The notes: a model not told the origin generated them from the sequence alone. A stretch of 64,000 nt of DNA from Owenia fusiformis (GCA_903813345.2 CAIIXF020000007.1:26151564-26215563), one strand, 5' to 3'; positions 34,701 through 49,700 are shown, counted from the stretch's first letter. A program made the numbers and translations.

Positions 34701-37700
34701 TGAACTTGCAGCGATTTGTTGGTTCACCATATAAACTGTGCAACCATATAAAATTAGCTAACTTGCAATCATCACATTTGAAATTTTCACATTTTACATC
34801 AAATTTTCACTTTTCATACTTCAATCATGCTCCAAATAATGAGAACAAATAGAATTGTCCAAAATGAAAAAATATCATTTTTAAACTGAATGGACAGATT
34901 AGCTGTCTTTAAAATTTTGTGACACTCTGTACAAATGTTGATTTCAAGCAACATAAAAATGAGAATAACATATTGTTAAAAAATATAAAGAATGTTTAGC
35001 ATCTGATTTCTTGTACCCTGCCATTTCCCTCCTATCTATTCCCTCGGAAAATGTGTTAGAGGGTTTCTCTGAGGGGAGAATGTGGTGAGGCATTAACAGG
35101 ATTCTCTATGAAGACTATGAACCTCTTGAATACCCAGTGGGACAAAAAAATCTAGTCACACAATTTTTCACCAAAATGGCCCTAACTTTGGCAATTGTTT
35201 TAACAAAAATGGCTCAAACTTTGGTAAAATGGCTCTAACTTTGGCAATATCTTTCCAATTTGCTCAAATTAGCTTTTAAAATATTGGTAACAGATCTAGT
35301 TTTACTAAATTAACCAAAATGAGTCTCACATAATTGCATGCTAATATTGTAAAATGGCATAAACTGGCAAAATGTGCTGGTATCCAAGGAGTTAATAGAT
35401 CAAGACAGAGTAGCCCAGAACCTATGGGCTATTTCTCGAAGCATTCCAATTATAAAGTTCTAGGTACCCGTAAACCTTGATTTTAAACGAACAATTGAAA
35501 AGAATTCCTCAACCAAATAATGTTTCGAGAAATGTACCTTAAGGTAGCAACCTTATATTCCAGCTACCAAGAGTGTTAGAAAATAGCTTTAACTAGATGT
35601 TAGTTTCAACAACACCCTTTACCTACATGTACATATAGGCATGCAAGAGTTAATCAAGCAGCCCACCACCAGGCATAAATGAGTTAACAATTATAGAATA
35701 TAAATACAGTATGTATGGTAACATACATGTATGATTTCATTATAAAATAACAGTTTCATGAAAAAATACTTTTTTAAATGTTTAACACATAAAATAGAGA
35801 TACTGTTTGTATCTGTAGTATATAAGTATGCACTAGGTGTGCACTGACTAATAGCTATGCTGCAGAACAACCTGCCATTGTTAACCACAGCCTTTGCATT
35901 GCTATTGCTAAAGCCTCAGTCAAAGTTGATTTACGGCAACTGTAGAGAGGAGATGAGCTTCCAAAAGTTGAGAAAAATATGCAGAGTAAAATAGGGATAA
36001 GCAGCATGATGTCGATTTTCTATATTGATTTTGTGAGGCTATGGCCACCATATAGCAAATGTGACTGAGGCTTAATGTACCCCTCTTTTCTGAATATATC
36101 ATTGAATGCTGTGGTAAACATTGGAAAGGTTCCAGAACAATGCTGATTTTAAATAAATAAATAACTGAAGCAACAAAAAACATTTCTTTTGTACATGAAT
36201 AAATAAATATATGCAATAATACTGCAAATTTTGTGTAGTAAATAGCATCATGTAAATATATCTAATACTTCACTTTGGCAAAAGCTTTTCAAGCTAGCAC
36301 TACATGAATATCAACTTTATATATCTGACTAGATTCTCAAAAATATTGTCATGGATTTGAATAATAAAGCTTGTTAAATAACTTTTGAAAAATTTCCCAG
36401 TTTAAAATGGTGTCAAAGAGACATTTTAATAATTTTTCTGAATTACATGTATTCATAATTTTAAAATAGTTTAAAATAATGTTAAGTTTTCTGTGGATTG
36501 GCCACCCCAAAAGATGTCAACTTTTTCCGCGTTTTCTACTCTCAAGATCCTGATTGTCATCTATGTGCATTTGGCGTCTCGTATAATTTTTTAACAATTT
36601 TTGTTGTTGTTGTATTTGTTGTTACTTATATGAGAAAAATTTAAGTCCAAATCATAAATCTTTAATTTATCGACTGATTGCAATGCCGATCCTTCTCTAA
36701 AACATGGCGACACTATCAATTTTTGATGTAATCTAAAAAGCTATCAAATAATTGAAGCTCCATTTAAATAGATGTCAGTCTTATTTTCTCACACAGAATA
36801 AAACCTTTATCTACTTTGAGAATTTCACGAAATTCTTCACTTGTCGAAAAAATGAGATTTTCTCGAAAATGAAAACATGATCGCCATTTTATTTTAAAGA
36901 AGGATCACTCTTCCGACTGCAAGGGAAATAACACTAGTAAACTGCTGACCCGCTTAAAATTCCCATCTCCCATGTCTTTGTCATCGCCGTCTTTAAACAC
37001 TCCTAGAAGGTGTTTCACAGATGGAATTGATTCTTCATCAAACTCGCCGGAAGTGACAGGTATTTGGTCCCGTTCAGTGGAGCCGCGGATCTTCTGGCTT
37101 CCTTGTTTGCTAAGCTCAGCAACATTCCTCTCAATGTCACCGACCTTCAAAAATTTCCAAAACATTGAATTTTATTTTTGAAAATATGTTGCCTAAATGA
37201 ATCGACTTGTTAAATTATTCTTAGTGATTACAATATATGTCTGTATGTGCAGTTAAGTGAAATGATATTTTCACCTTGAAAATGTATCATACATGTATAA
37301 AGAGGCACAGTTACACTAATGTATGGCTAATGAATCATTGAGTTTAAGACAAAATATACCGATTGCTCTGTTTGGGAAACCTGGGCTACAGCTCTCGCTA
37401 CTTGATCCTCTAGTGCTGCCACCTTTTTGTCAGAGGTTGAACCATCAATATCGCCTACTTTTTTCTCTAAGGCTCCTACGCGATCTTCATAATTGAACAC
37501 TTGACCAGCCGTCATATAAATCTGCAATATTTTAAATTACTGTTAATTTTAAGAAAATTTCAATGAAATAATCATATTCAGGAATATTTTCTCGCAAATA
37601 TCCAAGACCATATAATATTAATTAACTCTTAGCTGTCTGAACCATGATTTCATTGAATTTGAACCTGTGGCCTGTTTGCCATTTTCCATAACAGTGTTCT

Positions 37701-40700
37701 GGATGAATAAACTCATCAACAGACACCAGGGATTGGCAAAATGTGAATATGCTCAACAACAGACTGGTAAGGGTTAACTTTCTCTTACAATTCAGCTGAC
37801 ATTGTAAGATCGAACAAATGTCACAAATTGGAATTGAAGCTATTTTCAAGAAATGCCCTCCAAAATTACATCTTGAATCACTTCAGTTCATACCCAAATC
37901 TTGCATCAAATCCTTTGTTAAATAGCTCCCCTTGACATTCTTCTCCCCTAAAACCAAAATGTTAGGGTTAAGGAGTGAGTAAATGGCCAGAGAATGGGAG
38001 GTGAGTTGGATAAAAGAGTGGGAGACCAGGGGAGAGACTTGATGCAAGACCACCTCATATTTTCCAACAGAATGATAATTGGTTAATCATGTAATTTTAG
38101 TTTGTAGTGTAAATGAGTATATAATAAGCATTGATGCAATATATATAATACATTATATGTTACATTATATGCCAGTGCTGCATTCAATAGCTTTAGCTTA
38201 GTTTTGTGACGGAGTGATTTTCATGTTGTATTTTATAATTAATATCTTATACTTTTACTTTGTTTTTACTTTGTAAATTAATTAATGGAAACATGATACA
38301 AAAAGCATTTAGATAAACCCGGGTCATGTAGTACACCTGGGATATCTCTGGTCAGTTTCTCACATTAAATATGCAATCATTACAATTGTTCAGAGCATCT
38401 TCAGACTTACAAATGTTTCTTTAATTTACATTTAATTTACATTTCTATATCTTGGATTATAATTAGGATTTGAAGCAGTCTTCCCATTGTTAAACTTTTT
38501 ACATAACAGATTTGAAGTGATCATGTGATGTCTGGTTTTGAAGAATATACTATATGCCATGTGAGATTTGGGTCACTTTTCGGCCTAGACTTCAAAAAGA
38601 CATAACTAGATTTAGCAGTAGCTTAGAAGTGAAAACAAGTGAAATAAATAAAAGATAGAAATTAAAACATCACACTATTGTGTAGAATTAATATAAAGAA
38701 AGCCCGGTCATATTTTGGTGGAGCTGCCTGAGGTTTAACAACAATGGATTTATCAATATTGGACAAATTCCATGGAAAATCAGAAGAAAACGTTATTATT
38801 TGGTTAAACACTATTGACACATTCGCAAATTTAAAGAACTGGAACCAACAAAGAAAATGTAGTTTAATCCCACTTTTAGTCAAAGGAGAAGCAGCAAAAT
38901 ACTTTGAACAATTAGAGGAAAATACAAAGAACGACTGGGAGGAATTGACGGAAGCACTTAAAGAAAGGTTCCCACCCAAACAATCGGAAAGATGGGAGTT
39001 GTTGGATAAATTGGATACTCTCAAACAAAATGATATGTCTGTGGATGAATTCCACAGCAAGCTCATGTATTATACCAGCAGACTAAAAAAGGATGCTGAG
39101 GATGTTAAGGAACTCTTTGTCCAAGGATTGAATACATCTACAAAGAACTTTGTAAGGCTCAAAGAACCTGAAAATTTAGAACAAGCTGTTAAGTTCGCAA
39201 GGATTCATAGCAACATGCCCCAAGATTCAGCGCCAGAGATGTTAGCAGCCTCGATTAAAATTCTCACGGATAAAGTCGATAAGCTATCCGTTGCTGCAGT
39301 CACAGTCGATGCCATGGGTCAACGCTATGCCAACAATAACCAGTTTCCAGTGCAACAAAGTGCCCAAAGACAGCAGAACCAGTATCAACCGCAGAATCAG
39401 TACCAACCGCAAAAGCAGTATCAACCGCAGAATCCGTTTCAACAACAGAACCAATTTCCTGGGAATCAACAGTTTACGCAACAACAGAAACGGTATCCCC
39501 AACATGACCAACAATTTATGCAGCAAAATCCATCAAGCAGAAACCAGTGTGAGAGGTGCGGTAAGTCAAACCACCTTTCATTAAATTGTTATGCTAGGTT
39601 TAAGCAGTGCTTTCAGTGTGGTCGCGGGGGGCATTATTCGTATATGTGTCGAAACGTTGCTAAATGAGGACTCGCGCCTGTTCCTCATAGGGATGGGCAC
39701 CTTGAAACTAGAGTTGACAATCAAAAGTTTAAACAAGTGAAAAGTGATAGTGGCAAGGTGGCCATCCCTGCAGTTCAATCAGTCAAGGTTAATTTGCAAA
39801 GATCAGTTTCAAACATAATTATTCATACAAACATAGTTGACAATAATATCAAAGCCTTGGTAGATACTGGTGCAGAACAATCCTGTATGAGATTAGCACT
39901 CTATGAAAAATTGAACTTGCACAAGAAATGTCCTATCAGTCCAACTAATATTGAGTTATATGGGGCTGGGGGAGAAGCGCACAAGCTAGAAGTACTGGGT
40001 GTGGCAAATGTTCCTCTAAAATTTGAAGATATTGAATATGTTCAACCAATGCATATCCTCAAAAGTGCAAATCATGATGTAATTTTAGGTGAGGACTTTT
40101 TCTCACAAAGTAAAGCACTCATAGACTTCACACAAAAAGTTGTCATTTTACAAAGGGGAGATCCTACTAAACATAGTACATATACTACTAATGAACCAAG
40201 ACTAACAGCATGTGTAAATAATGTAGCTATTGGTAGTGAAGTACAAACATCAGGTATCAATCTAGAGAAATGTAAATTACCAGAGGGGGAAAAGACAAAA
40301 TTGGTAACTTTCATCGATAAAAATAAAGATGTCTTTTCTCAAAACATGAACGAGTTAGGCTGTGCAAATAGTACATATGAGCATGTTATAAGAACAAAAT
40401 CAGATAAGCCAGTCCAGCAAAGATTCTATAGGTATTCTCAAGAACAGAAAAATGAAATTGACAAACAATGTGACCAAATGTTAGAATATGGCATAATTGA
40501 ACATTCTGTGTCAGAATATGCTAGCCCTGTTGTGTTAGTGAAAAAGAAGTCAAATGAGTACAGGTTAGCAATAGACTACAGAAGGCTCAATAAAAACACA
40601 GAAGCAATTCATTACCCTCTTCCACAATTAAATGACATTATAGATTGCATAGCGCATTCAAAAGCAACAATATTTTCAGTTTTGGACATGCATAGTGGGT

Positions 40701-43700
40701 TTTGGCAATTACCTCTTAGTGAAAGCTCAAAGCATAAAACAGCATTTGTAACCCACAAGGGCAAATTTCAGTTCAACAGAATGCCTTTTGGCCTCAAAAA
40801 TGCACCAATGTCATTTCAGAGGGTCATGAATGATGTTTTGAAAGGTCTTACATGGGACTTTGTGTTGGTTTACTGTGATGACATAATTGTTTTTAGTAAA
40901 GACATGAAAGAGCATTTAAACCATTTAGACCAGGTATTCACAAGACTTAGAAAAGCAAATTTGAAGCTTAAACCCTCAAAATGTAAACTAGCACTGGAAA
41001 AGGTTGTTTATTTGGGTTTTGTCTTCACCAAAGAAGGTATAACAGTAGACAATGAAAAGATCAAGGCAATTCTATCATACCCACAACCTACAAATGTCAC
41101 AGAGGTAAGGGCATATTTGGGACTTTGTAACTTTTACCGCAGATTTGTTAAGGGTTTTAGTAACATAGTAGCCCCACTAAACAATCTTATGCGAAAAAAT
41201 GTCGAGTTTGTTTGGGATGAACAATGTGAAAATGCATTTCAAGAATCAAAAATTATGTTGACTACAGAACCAGTGTTAGTATATCCTGACTTACAAAAGC
41301 CGTTCATTATATCATGTGACGCTTCAGGTACAGCTATTGGTTACATATTAGGTCAAATAGACGAACAAGGGAGAGAGAGAGCAGTTAGCTATGGAGGTAG
41401 GTCACTCTCAACAGGAGAGAGAAAGTGGTCCATTACTGAGAGAGAATGCCTTGCTTTAATTGAAGCAATCAATGAATACCACATATACATAGCAAATGCA
41501 CATTTTATAGTTTACACTGATCACATCTCATTAAAGTACCTGCAATCAATTAAAGATCATACAGGTAGGCTAGGTAGGTGGTCAATCAAACTTCAAGCAT
41601 ATGATTTCACCATTGAGTTCAGGTGTGGCAAATCAAACTCAAATGCAGATGCATTAAGCCGGAGACCATATGAAGTAAATGAATGTAAACAAATGTGTCA
41701 ACAAACCACAACAATACAAACAGAGGACTCAGGTATTACACAAGACAACTGCACTGATGAATGGGTAGCTTATAGTATTCCAAGCCCTACTACAATGCAA
41801 ACAGGTAATATAGGGTCAGAAGGTCAAAATGTTAAGTGTCCAATAAGTGAATCAAAACAACAAACAGGTATGTGTAGTGACCTAAGTGCCCTAAGTTCAA
41901 TATGTGAAATTACTCAATCATCAAATGAGGTGTTTCAAAATAAACAAAGACAAGATCCCCAACTGCAAATGTACATAAAGTATTTAGAGCAAGATGAGTT
42001 ACCAGACAAAGAGAACTTAGCAAGAAAGGTAATACTTGAAAGTCAGGATTTTCTTATCAAAGATGGTATTCTATATCATATGTATTATCCAAGGGGAAAA
42101 GGTCATAAATCAGACAGAGTTGTAATACAATTAGCAATACCACAACAATTGAGAGAGGATGTTCTACAGTGTTATCATGACTCCTTAATGGGAGGGCATC
42201 AAGGTCAAGATAGGACATACAACACAATCAGGTACAAATATTACTGGCCAAAAATGTATTCTGACATAGAGAAATATGTAAAATCGTGTGAAATTTGTCA
42301 ACAATCAAAAAGGTATCATGGCCAGAGAGCACCCTTACAACCATTACCAACAGGAAGTCTATTCAGTCGTGTCCACATGGATATACTAGGACCTATACAC
42401 AAGGTAAATGGATTTCAGTACATTCTTTTGATTGTAGACTCATTTTCGAAGTGGCCAGAAGCGGTAGCCTTGAAATCTATAGAGGCAACAGAGGTAGCCA
42501 GGGTATTGTTTACAGAATTCATATGTAGATATGGTTCCATGAAGACTTTAATTACAGATAGAGGCCAGAATTTCATGTCAAAAGTTATTCAAGAATTGTG
42601 TAGAATGTTTGGTATTGAACACAGGGCAACCTCAAGTTATCACCCTGAGACCAATTCAAGCTGCGAAAGGATGAACAGTACAATCAATCAAGCATTTAGG
42701 TGTTTTGTTGATAAACAACAATCTAATTGGCCACAACTTTTACCAGGTATTTTAGCCTCTTATAGGTTTTCACCAGCAACTGAGTCTACTGGGTATTCCC
42801 CTTACTATTTGTTGTATGGTAAGGAACCCCTTATGCCACTAGATACTATGGTACCAGTAAGTATGGGACAAAGTACAGTCACAGACAGACTACAAGATAT
42901 ACAAACTAACTTAGAGGTAGCAAGGGATATAGCTAAAGAGAATCAAGAAGCTGCAAAGATAAAGACTAAAACCCAACATGATAAAAAGGCAAAAATGCCA
43001 CAGTTCAAGGTAGGTGATCGAGTATGGTTACATGTGCCTAAAACTCCAACAGGTTTAACACCTAAACATTGTAGAAAATATCATGGTCCATATTATATTG
43101 TAAGGGCTAATGCTAACATGACATACAAACTAATAAGGTGTAGTGATGATCGTTTATTGAGGTCTTTGGTACATGCAAATAGATTGAAGCCTTATGTAGA
43201 TCCAGAGACAAGACCAACAAATACACCAAGAGTTCAACAGGGACAGGTATTACAGGATGACAATCATATTGATCAAGGTAGTAGTAGTATTAGTGATAGT
43301 AGTAGTGAAAGTGATCAGCAGCCACCTCAGGTACAAGAAGTTGAGCGACTCTTGGCATGTAGTAAACACAATGGAAAAAAGTGTTATAAGGTGAAGTGGT
43401 GTAATGAGAAAAAGAGTACATGGGAGTATGAAGAAAACATTCCAAGAAATTTAATAAGGGAATACCATATCACCAAAACAAACACTGGTAAAGTAAGGAA
43501 AAGGAAAACTAGATAAGAAAACAAATTGATACATCATGCATGCATTTGAGTCCCATATTAGTTAGTTGTTTGAGTAAGTACATGTAGGCATTATATGATG
43601 TATGATATGGTATTGTAAAGAAACTATAGCAGTTTATTGTTTGATATGTTATATGGTACAAGTATACAGCACAGGTGAGGTATAAGAGATGATGCTATTA

Positions 43701-46700
43701 AATTAAGGTAAGGGTATCAGGTGTAAATGTAAAGATAAAAGAGTATTAAGTGAGAAATAATAAAGTAAATGAAATGTAATGAAGCAAGTGAAATGATAAT
43801 AAAGCAAGTGAAAAATAAAGAGAATATCTGGTTCCAATCAAGAGGATTAAAACACAGGTCTACTTAATGTACAGGTAGATCTGCGGATCCCAGGAAGATC
43901 AAACCTTAAAGAAAAGGTTAACCTAGGACAACGTGCGACCTAGTCTGAGTTATTTTATGGCTAAAACCCCGCATTACAAATGCAGTAATAAGACGTTGTT
44001 ATCTGTGTATGTAATTGTGTAGCCAGTGTCTTAACGTCTAATTAAAGGGGCAGGTAGTGGCTCACGAATACGGCAACCCCACCTTGCTGTCATTTATACA
44101 GTAAGGTAAGTCCAAGTTCTGACACAAGCACGTAGTACATATAGTGTGTAGAAGCGTTAGTTAGAATAACATATGTAGTTCAAGTGAAAGTAAAACAAAT
44201 GTAGTCCAAGTGAAAGTGAAAGAAATGTAGTTCAAGTGAAATCCTAAGGAAAAAGGATAAGATATAGTGAGCCAAAATAAAAGTGTCAATATTGCATGGC
44301 CAACCCTGCTAATATTTTTAGATGTCTTAACCTGTAAACTAATAAAGTGTTAGGATTATTTACTAATATTTAGTATAGTGCCTTCTGGTAAATATAGTTA
44401 CTGGGTGCAAACTACTTCCTGGGAGCTAGACACTAATTGGGACCAGTTAATTTGAGAATGACAACTTATAATAATCTTAATTGTTCAAAATATATAATTA
44501 ATTAATCCTAAATTAAATATCTATGTACAACTTAAATTGAATTCATGGACTGCTACAGTCAGTTTACATTGTTTAAGAAGTTCAATTGCAAGGGATTATT
44601 TGCCTTACTTCTCTTATACTTCATCAATGTGAGTTTCTCATTATTATTTAAATGTGCCAGACAAAGGTCATATACCAAAGCATTATGGTAGAGATAAAGT
44701 TTGCACAAACAATTATGATGTGCATCATTAACAGTGTTTATAAACAAAACTTAGTAGAAAGGTAGGATTTAGTGCAAGTTAATCTTAACTAAATATGGTT
44801 ATAATAGGCCATAAAAGATTTTTTTTCTCCTGTACATATGATTGTAATTTTTAACTCAAGAAAATACAGGATTGGATTGTGCCAAGTTGATAAGTTTTTA
44901 CTGGCAACAGAATCATACGCGTAAAATTCTGTGCCGGTGCATAATGAGTGATCAATTACCTTTGTTGGTTGTTAATTACAGTTTGGGTATTTTCACAAAG
45001 AAATTGTCCTGTTTATAATTGTTTTATTGAGTTTAATAATTATTATGGTAGTTTATGATGATTTTAGTTAGATAACCAGTATGTAAATTGTAAAGTAGAG
45101 TATACAAATAGGTGTTTAAAAAAAAAAATATATATATATATGCGACCACTCTGAACACTAAATTGCTTAAAATAAGAATTGCTAGCAGACAATTTGAAAG
45201 TTGGTAGACTTATGGCCTCAAAAATTTATGGAGGAGTTATTAATCTTCTAATATGATGAATTTCTTGATTAATGAAAATGATGCTGAATTATATTAACTC
45301 TGATAGTGCAACAATTAATATTATAAACAATGTGACTTTACTTCAGGAAAGAAGGACAATATGACACTCCTCATCTCCAGGCAATGACATCAACATTGGG
45401 CGATGACATCAACGTTGGACGTTGATATAACATTTTACGTATTTTATACTTTGATAGAATTTAACATTACAGGTTATATATTTTTAACTTGGACTGATTA
45501 AACGGAGTGATTTTCATTTAGAATGCGGGACGCATTCTTTGGAGGAGAAGCAAATGTGACGGAGTGATTTTCATGTTGTATTTTATAATTAATATCTTAT
45601 ACTTTTACTTTGTTTTTACTTTGTAAATTAATTAATGGAAACATGATACAAAAAGCATTTAGATAAACCCGGGTCATGTAGTACACCTGGGATATCTCTG
45701 GTCAGTTTCTCACATTAAATATGCAATCATTACAATTGTTCAGAGCATCTTCAGACTTACAAATGTTTCTTTAATTTACATTTAATTTACATTTCTATAT
45801 CTTGGATTATAATTAGGATTTGAAGCAGTCTTCCCATTGTTAAACTTTTTACATAACAGATTTGAAGTGATCATGTGATGTCTGGTTTTGAAGAATATAC
45901 TATATGCCATGTGAGATTTGGGTCACTTTTCGGCCTAGACTTCAAAAAGACATAACTAGATTTAGCAGTAGATTAGAAGTGAAAACAAGTGAAATAAATA
46001 AAAGATAGAAATTAAAACATCACACTATTGTGCACAATTAATATAAAGAAAGCCCGGTCATAGTTTAATAAAAACACATTTATCTCTTTTTATTAGAAGA
46101 TTAAAATCTTGAAATCCATCATTAATCAATATAAAACGATTAAAAATGTTTAACATTATCTAGTTAAAAAAAAGAAGTACATGTAGGAAAGAACATGCAA
46201 TTTAAAGGTTTTAACATGCAAAATGTCACCACCTGCCAGTTGTTACATATGGTGGTGACATACTAAAATAAAACTATTCTATGAAAAGCAATACAAAATA
46301 CCAACAAAGACAGATATTTTGAGTTTTAGTAAAGTATTTTTATTTAATCTCCGTTTAGTAAAATACAAAGCTACAGTTGCTACACTTAGTGTATATCAAT
46401 TTAAAGCTATGTCAATGTGTTAATAGAAAGTAGCGACATGCAAATTGGAAAAAATAGAAAATACATTAGTATTTACAATAACCACTCCAAAAATAGCCTA
46501 TCAAAGTTGCTTATATTCAGTTAAACAATGCATTATGAATTGTAAAATGTAAGGTAGCTAGAAAAGTTTTGAATGATAACATGCATAAAAGATATAATCC
46601 ATTTAAAAATATCACAATAAAAGTACAATATTTATACATGTATTATTCTAATTGAAGCATTACAACATCATATTAAAAATGTAAGATGATTATTAGGATA

Positions 46701-49700
46701 TTAAAAGCTTGTAGATATCTCTATGGTAACAAGGTGATTCTATGACAACGGTGAATATGGTAACATATGGTAACTATGCATTACTTCATCTTCTGTTGAA
46801 TTGGCAAGAGTTGTCCAGTCACGGTTGTCTAATGGAGGTGACCAAGCGTCCTAGAATCATCGTAAAATTAAGTTCATAGTTACATAACATAGTCTAGTTA
46901 CTTGTTTAGTTACATTTTAGAAAGTACAAAAGAGAGTGTAATTCATGGGGAAAAAGCTCATTTCAAGAATTAGTCATTTTGGCATTAGAATTTTATATCC
47001 ACCAGTTAATCAGTAAATGTAAAAGCATGAGTGTCAGTAATGTTTATGCATGTCCAGGTCAAACCATCAAAGCTTCTCTTCAAAATGTTTCATGTGTTAA
47101 AGTTACACTCTGTCATGCAATCAAAAATAATACTGGCTTGAGGATTGGTTTTTATCATATTTATGTGCTAGGCTCTCATTCAGTATTGGTTTAAAATCCA
47201 TTGCCAAATCTTTTTTACTTCAATAATTTCATCGTAATTTTGAGGAATGACACTTTGCAAGATGCTTTGAGGTTTCTCCATAGTTAGTACCAACACAATT
47301 CCTCTTATGAAAATTCACTAAGAAACAAAACCCATACTTCTACTTGCACAAAGAATTCATCTACAGTATTGAACAAATATTTGTAAAACTTATTCTATGA
47401 GATTCTAATTCAAAATTACTTAATTTGAATTCATGAGTTTTTCAAAAGATATCTCTAAATGAGGAATATGAAATACCTCTTCTTGTCTCTGGATCTCTTC
47501 ATGAGGATCTTCGCGGTGAGCTGCAGGTGTTGCTCTTACAAGGGGCCCTCGAGGAGATGTAGTTGGTGAAGGGGTCTTAACTGCCCATTTTGTTTGCTTT
47601 GGTTTCGACGAACTAACGTGGAAATCTCGTTTGTATCGTTGCGAGTCGACTCTCTTCAAACCGCAATCAATTTTATCAGGCAGATCATCCATGCTCAATT
47701 CATGAGCCTTCATGTCACTTAAAGTGTCCATTTCTTCTGAGGTATTAACCTTTAATGGTTCAACTTTTCCACCACCAAATTGCTTTTCAAATTCCTCAAA
47801 TGACAATTGAGGCCTGTTCAAGATCTCATCGTAAGATTTATTTGGAGAAATGGGTAGAGGTTCGCTTGGAGATTCTAATTCATATTTACGTTTCTCCTGT
47901 TTTGGAGATGGACTTACTTTTGAGGTGGTCCCCTGCATTTGGCGATCTTTCTCGGCTTCAATTTTCTGTTCTGTGGAAGATATAACCCCCAAAGCTGTTG
48001 AGGTTACTTCACGTACATTCTTGGCAGCTTTCGTCTAGATAGATAATACAAAATATGTTCAAGGTAAGGTTTCATCTTGATATGCAAATATTTTAAGAAT
48101 GGACATATTAATTGTATTTATCCAATGTGGTTTTAAGTTGATAACAATCTTATTTAAAATGTTAAAATATTTTGAAATGTTCATTACTGTTAATAACTGC
48201 ACCTATTCTATAATTTTTGACTCTAAATATGAACTACATAGCAATGTTGACCACACAAATCTTGTTTACTTTATTCCTTGCTTATTCCACAAAATTTCAT
48301 TCTATTTCCTTTTAAAATTATGTGTTATGTGTGGAATAAGCATTCTCACCATCACCGTTTTGTCACAGGATACTTTTTTCTATCCAACCCACAAATAATC
48401 ACAATTTACCCAACAACTTTTAGAGTTTTCAATTCATAAGTTTTTAAAACATTAAAAGCTGTTTTTCTATATAGCTAAAACCCAAGTCCAGATCAGAAGA
48501 TAGATACTGTTTAAAGATTGATAAACATTATAACTATATACATAATCATTTAAATAAGTATTTGAGATAAAATAGCACTTGATGCAGAAAGAGCATGAAA
48601 TACAGATTTTGATAAAGCCCTGATACAACCAATTGTCTGATACTTTTATTTTGACAAAAAGACAATGAAAAAATATTTACCATTTAAAGGTATATCTAGC
48701 TTCAAAGATAACAAGGCATTAACATGCAAAATGTCACCTCCTACTATTTGCTACATTCATTACAAATGTCGAACACCAACCACCGACCACCACCACAAAA
48801 AAGTTGGAGACCTATTACAATATGTCACCACTTCTGTTGATGACATAAAAACACAAGCAATGATCCCTCTTCCATAGACATAAATTCTTAAATCAAGAAA
48901 AAAGCAGGAGAAACCCTTAAAGAACAAAGAAAGTAAATTCTTAAGATAAATGAGCTGACAGAAGAGCACAAGAGCACTCCCAACCCATGCTAGTGAATAT
49001 TAGTAACTCACAGTCCATTTATTAGTAGTAGGTGTAGGTTTTTTGTAAGTGTATCTTCGCTAGAAAATAAATACACTTCATATTAATACTTATGTCAATG
49101 TGTGTCAAATATTGTGATTTGTGAATTCAATCATTCCAAATGGGTGACATACGAATAAAGTCTACCTAGAATCCAGTATTCAGAAATAGTCTAGGACACT
49201 GTAGCCTCCAAATACAGTAGAAATTGCTCAATGGAACACCTCAGTAGTTGTATGCCGGATAAGTGAATGGTAAGTCCTGTGGCAGATTGACTCCATGTTA
49301 ATAAACATCTGTAAGTGGAACACCTTGCAAGTGGAACACTTTTTGTGGTCCCAAGGGCGTTTCACTTGCACAAGTTCTACTGTATTGCAATTTTAAATGT
49401 ATAAATTAGATATTTGACAATTACAACTGTCACCCATTTAAATGAAACAATTCACAAATCACCTTTATGTGGACCCCTGACCTACCATTTCTTGATATTT
49501 CTTAACCTCCATATCATATGCAAAGTTATTATTATCATCATCGAGAACGACATCTTCAATTTGAGGTGAAGGTGACAGCGCTGTGTGAACGTCCACTTCC
49601 ATGTTGTTCAGTTTGCGGTCCATCTCATCTAACTGCTTGTTAATTTCACTCAGCTAAAATACAATTTATGTTATTGCGTGAGCACATGGATATGACTGAG

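Larger units (their letters stand above)
38205..46060 (+). mobile_element. Apparently full-length Gypsy LTR retrotransposon with chromodomain
   Basis: The element is 7,856 bp with two 506-bp LTRs that begin TGTGACGG and end CCCGGTCA. By eye they differ at only three positions. The direct repeat TAGTTT abuts both ends (38199-38204 and 46061-46066). The order is LTR, primer-site region, gag, UGA, pol, about 2 kb non-coding, purine tract, LTR. Integrase after RNase H defines the Gypsy (Metaviridae) type; no env-like ORF is seen. It lies in an intron of the MyRIP-like gene, in the opposite orientation. Near-identical LTRs and open reading frames indicate recent insertion. Confidence 0.95.

Noticed and set aside
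39284-39526. Leu-rich antisense frame in gag
   Set aside because: It is the reverse complement of the Gln-rich Gag segment.
43517-45540. env-like third ORF of the Gypsy element
   Set aside because: No reading frame longer than about 60 codons on either strand and no signal or membrane segments.
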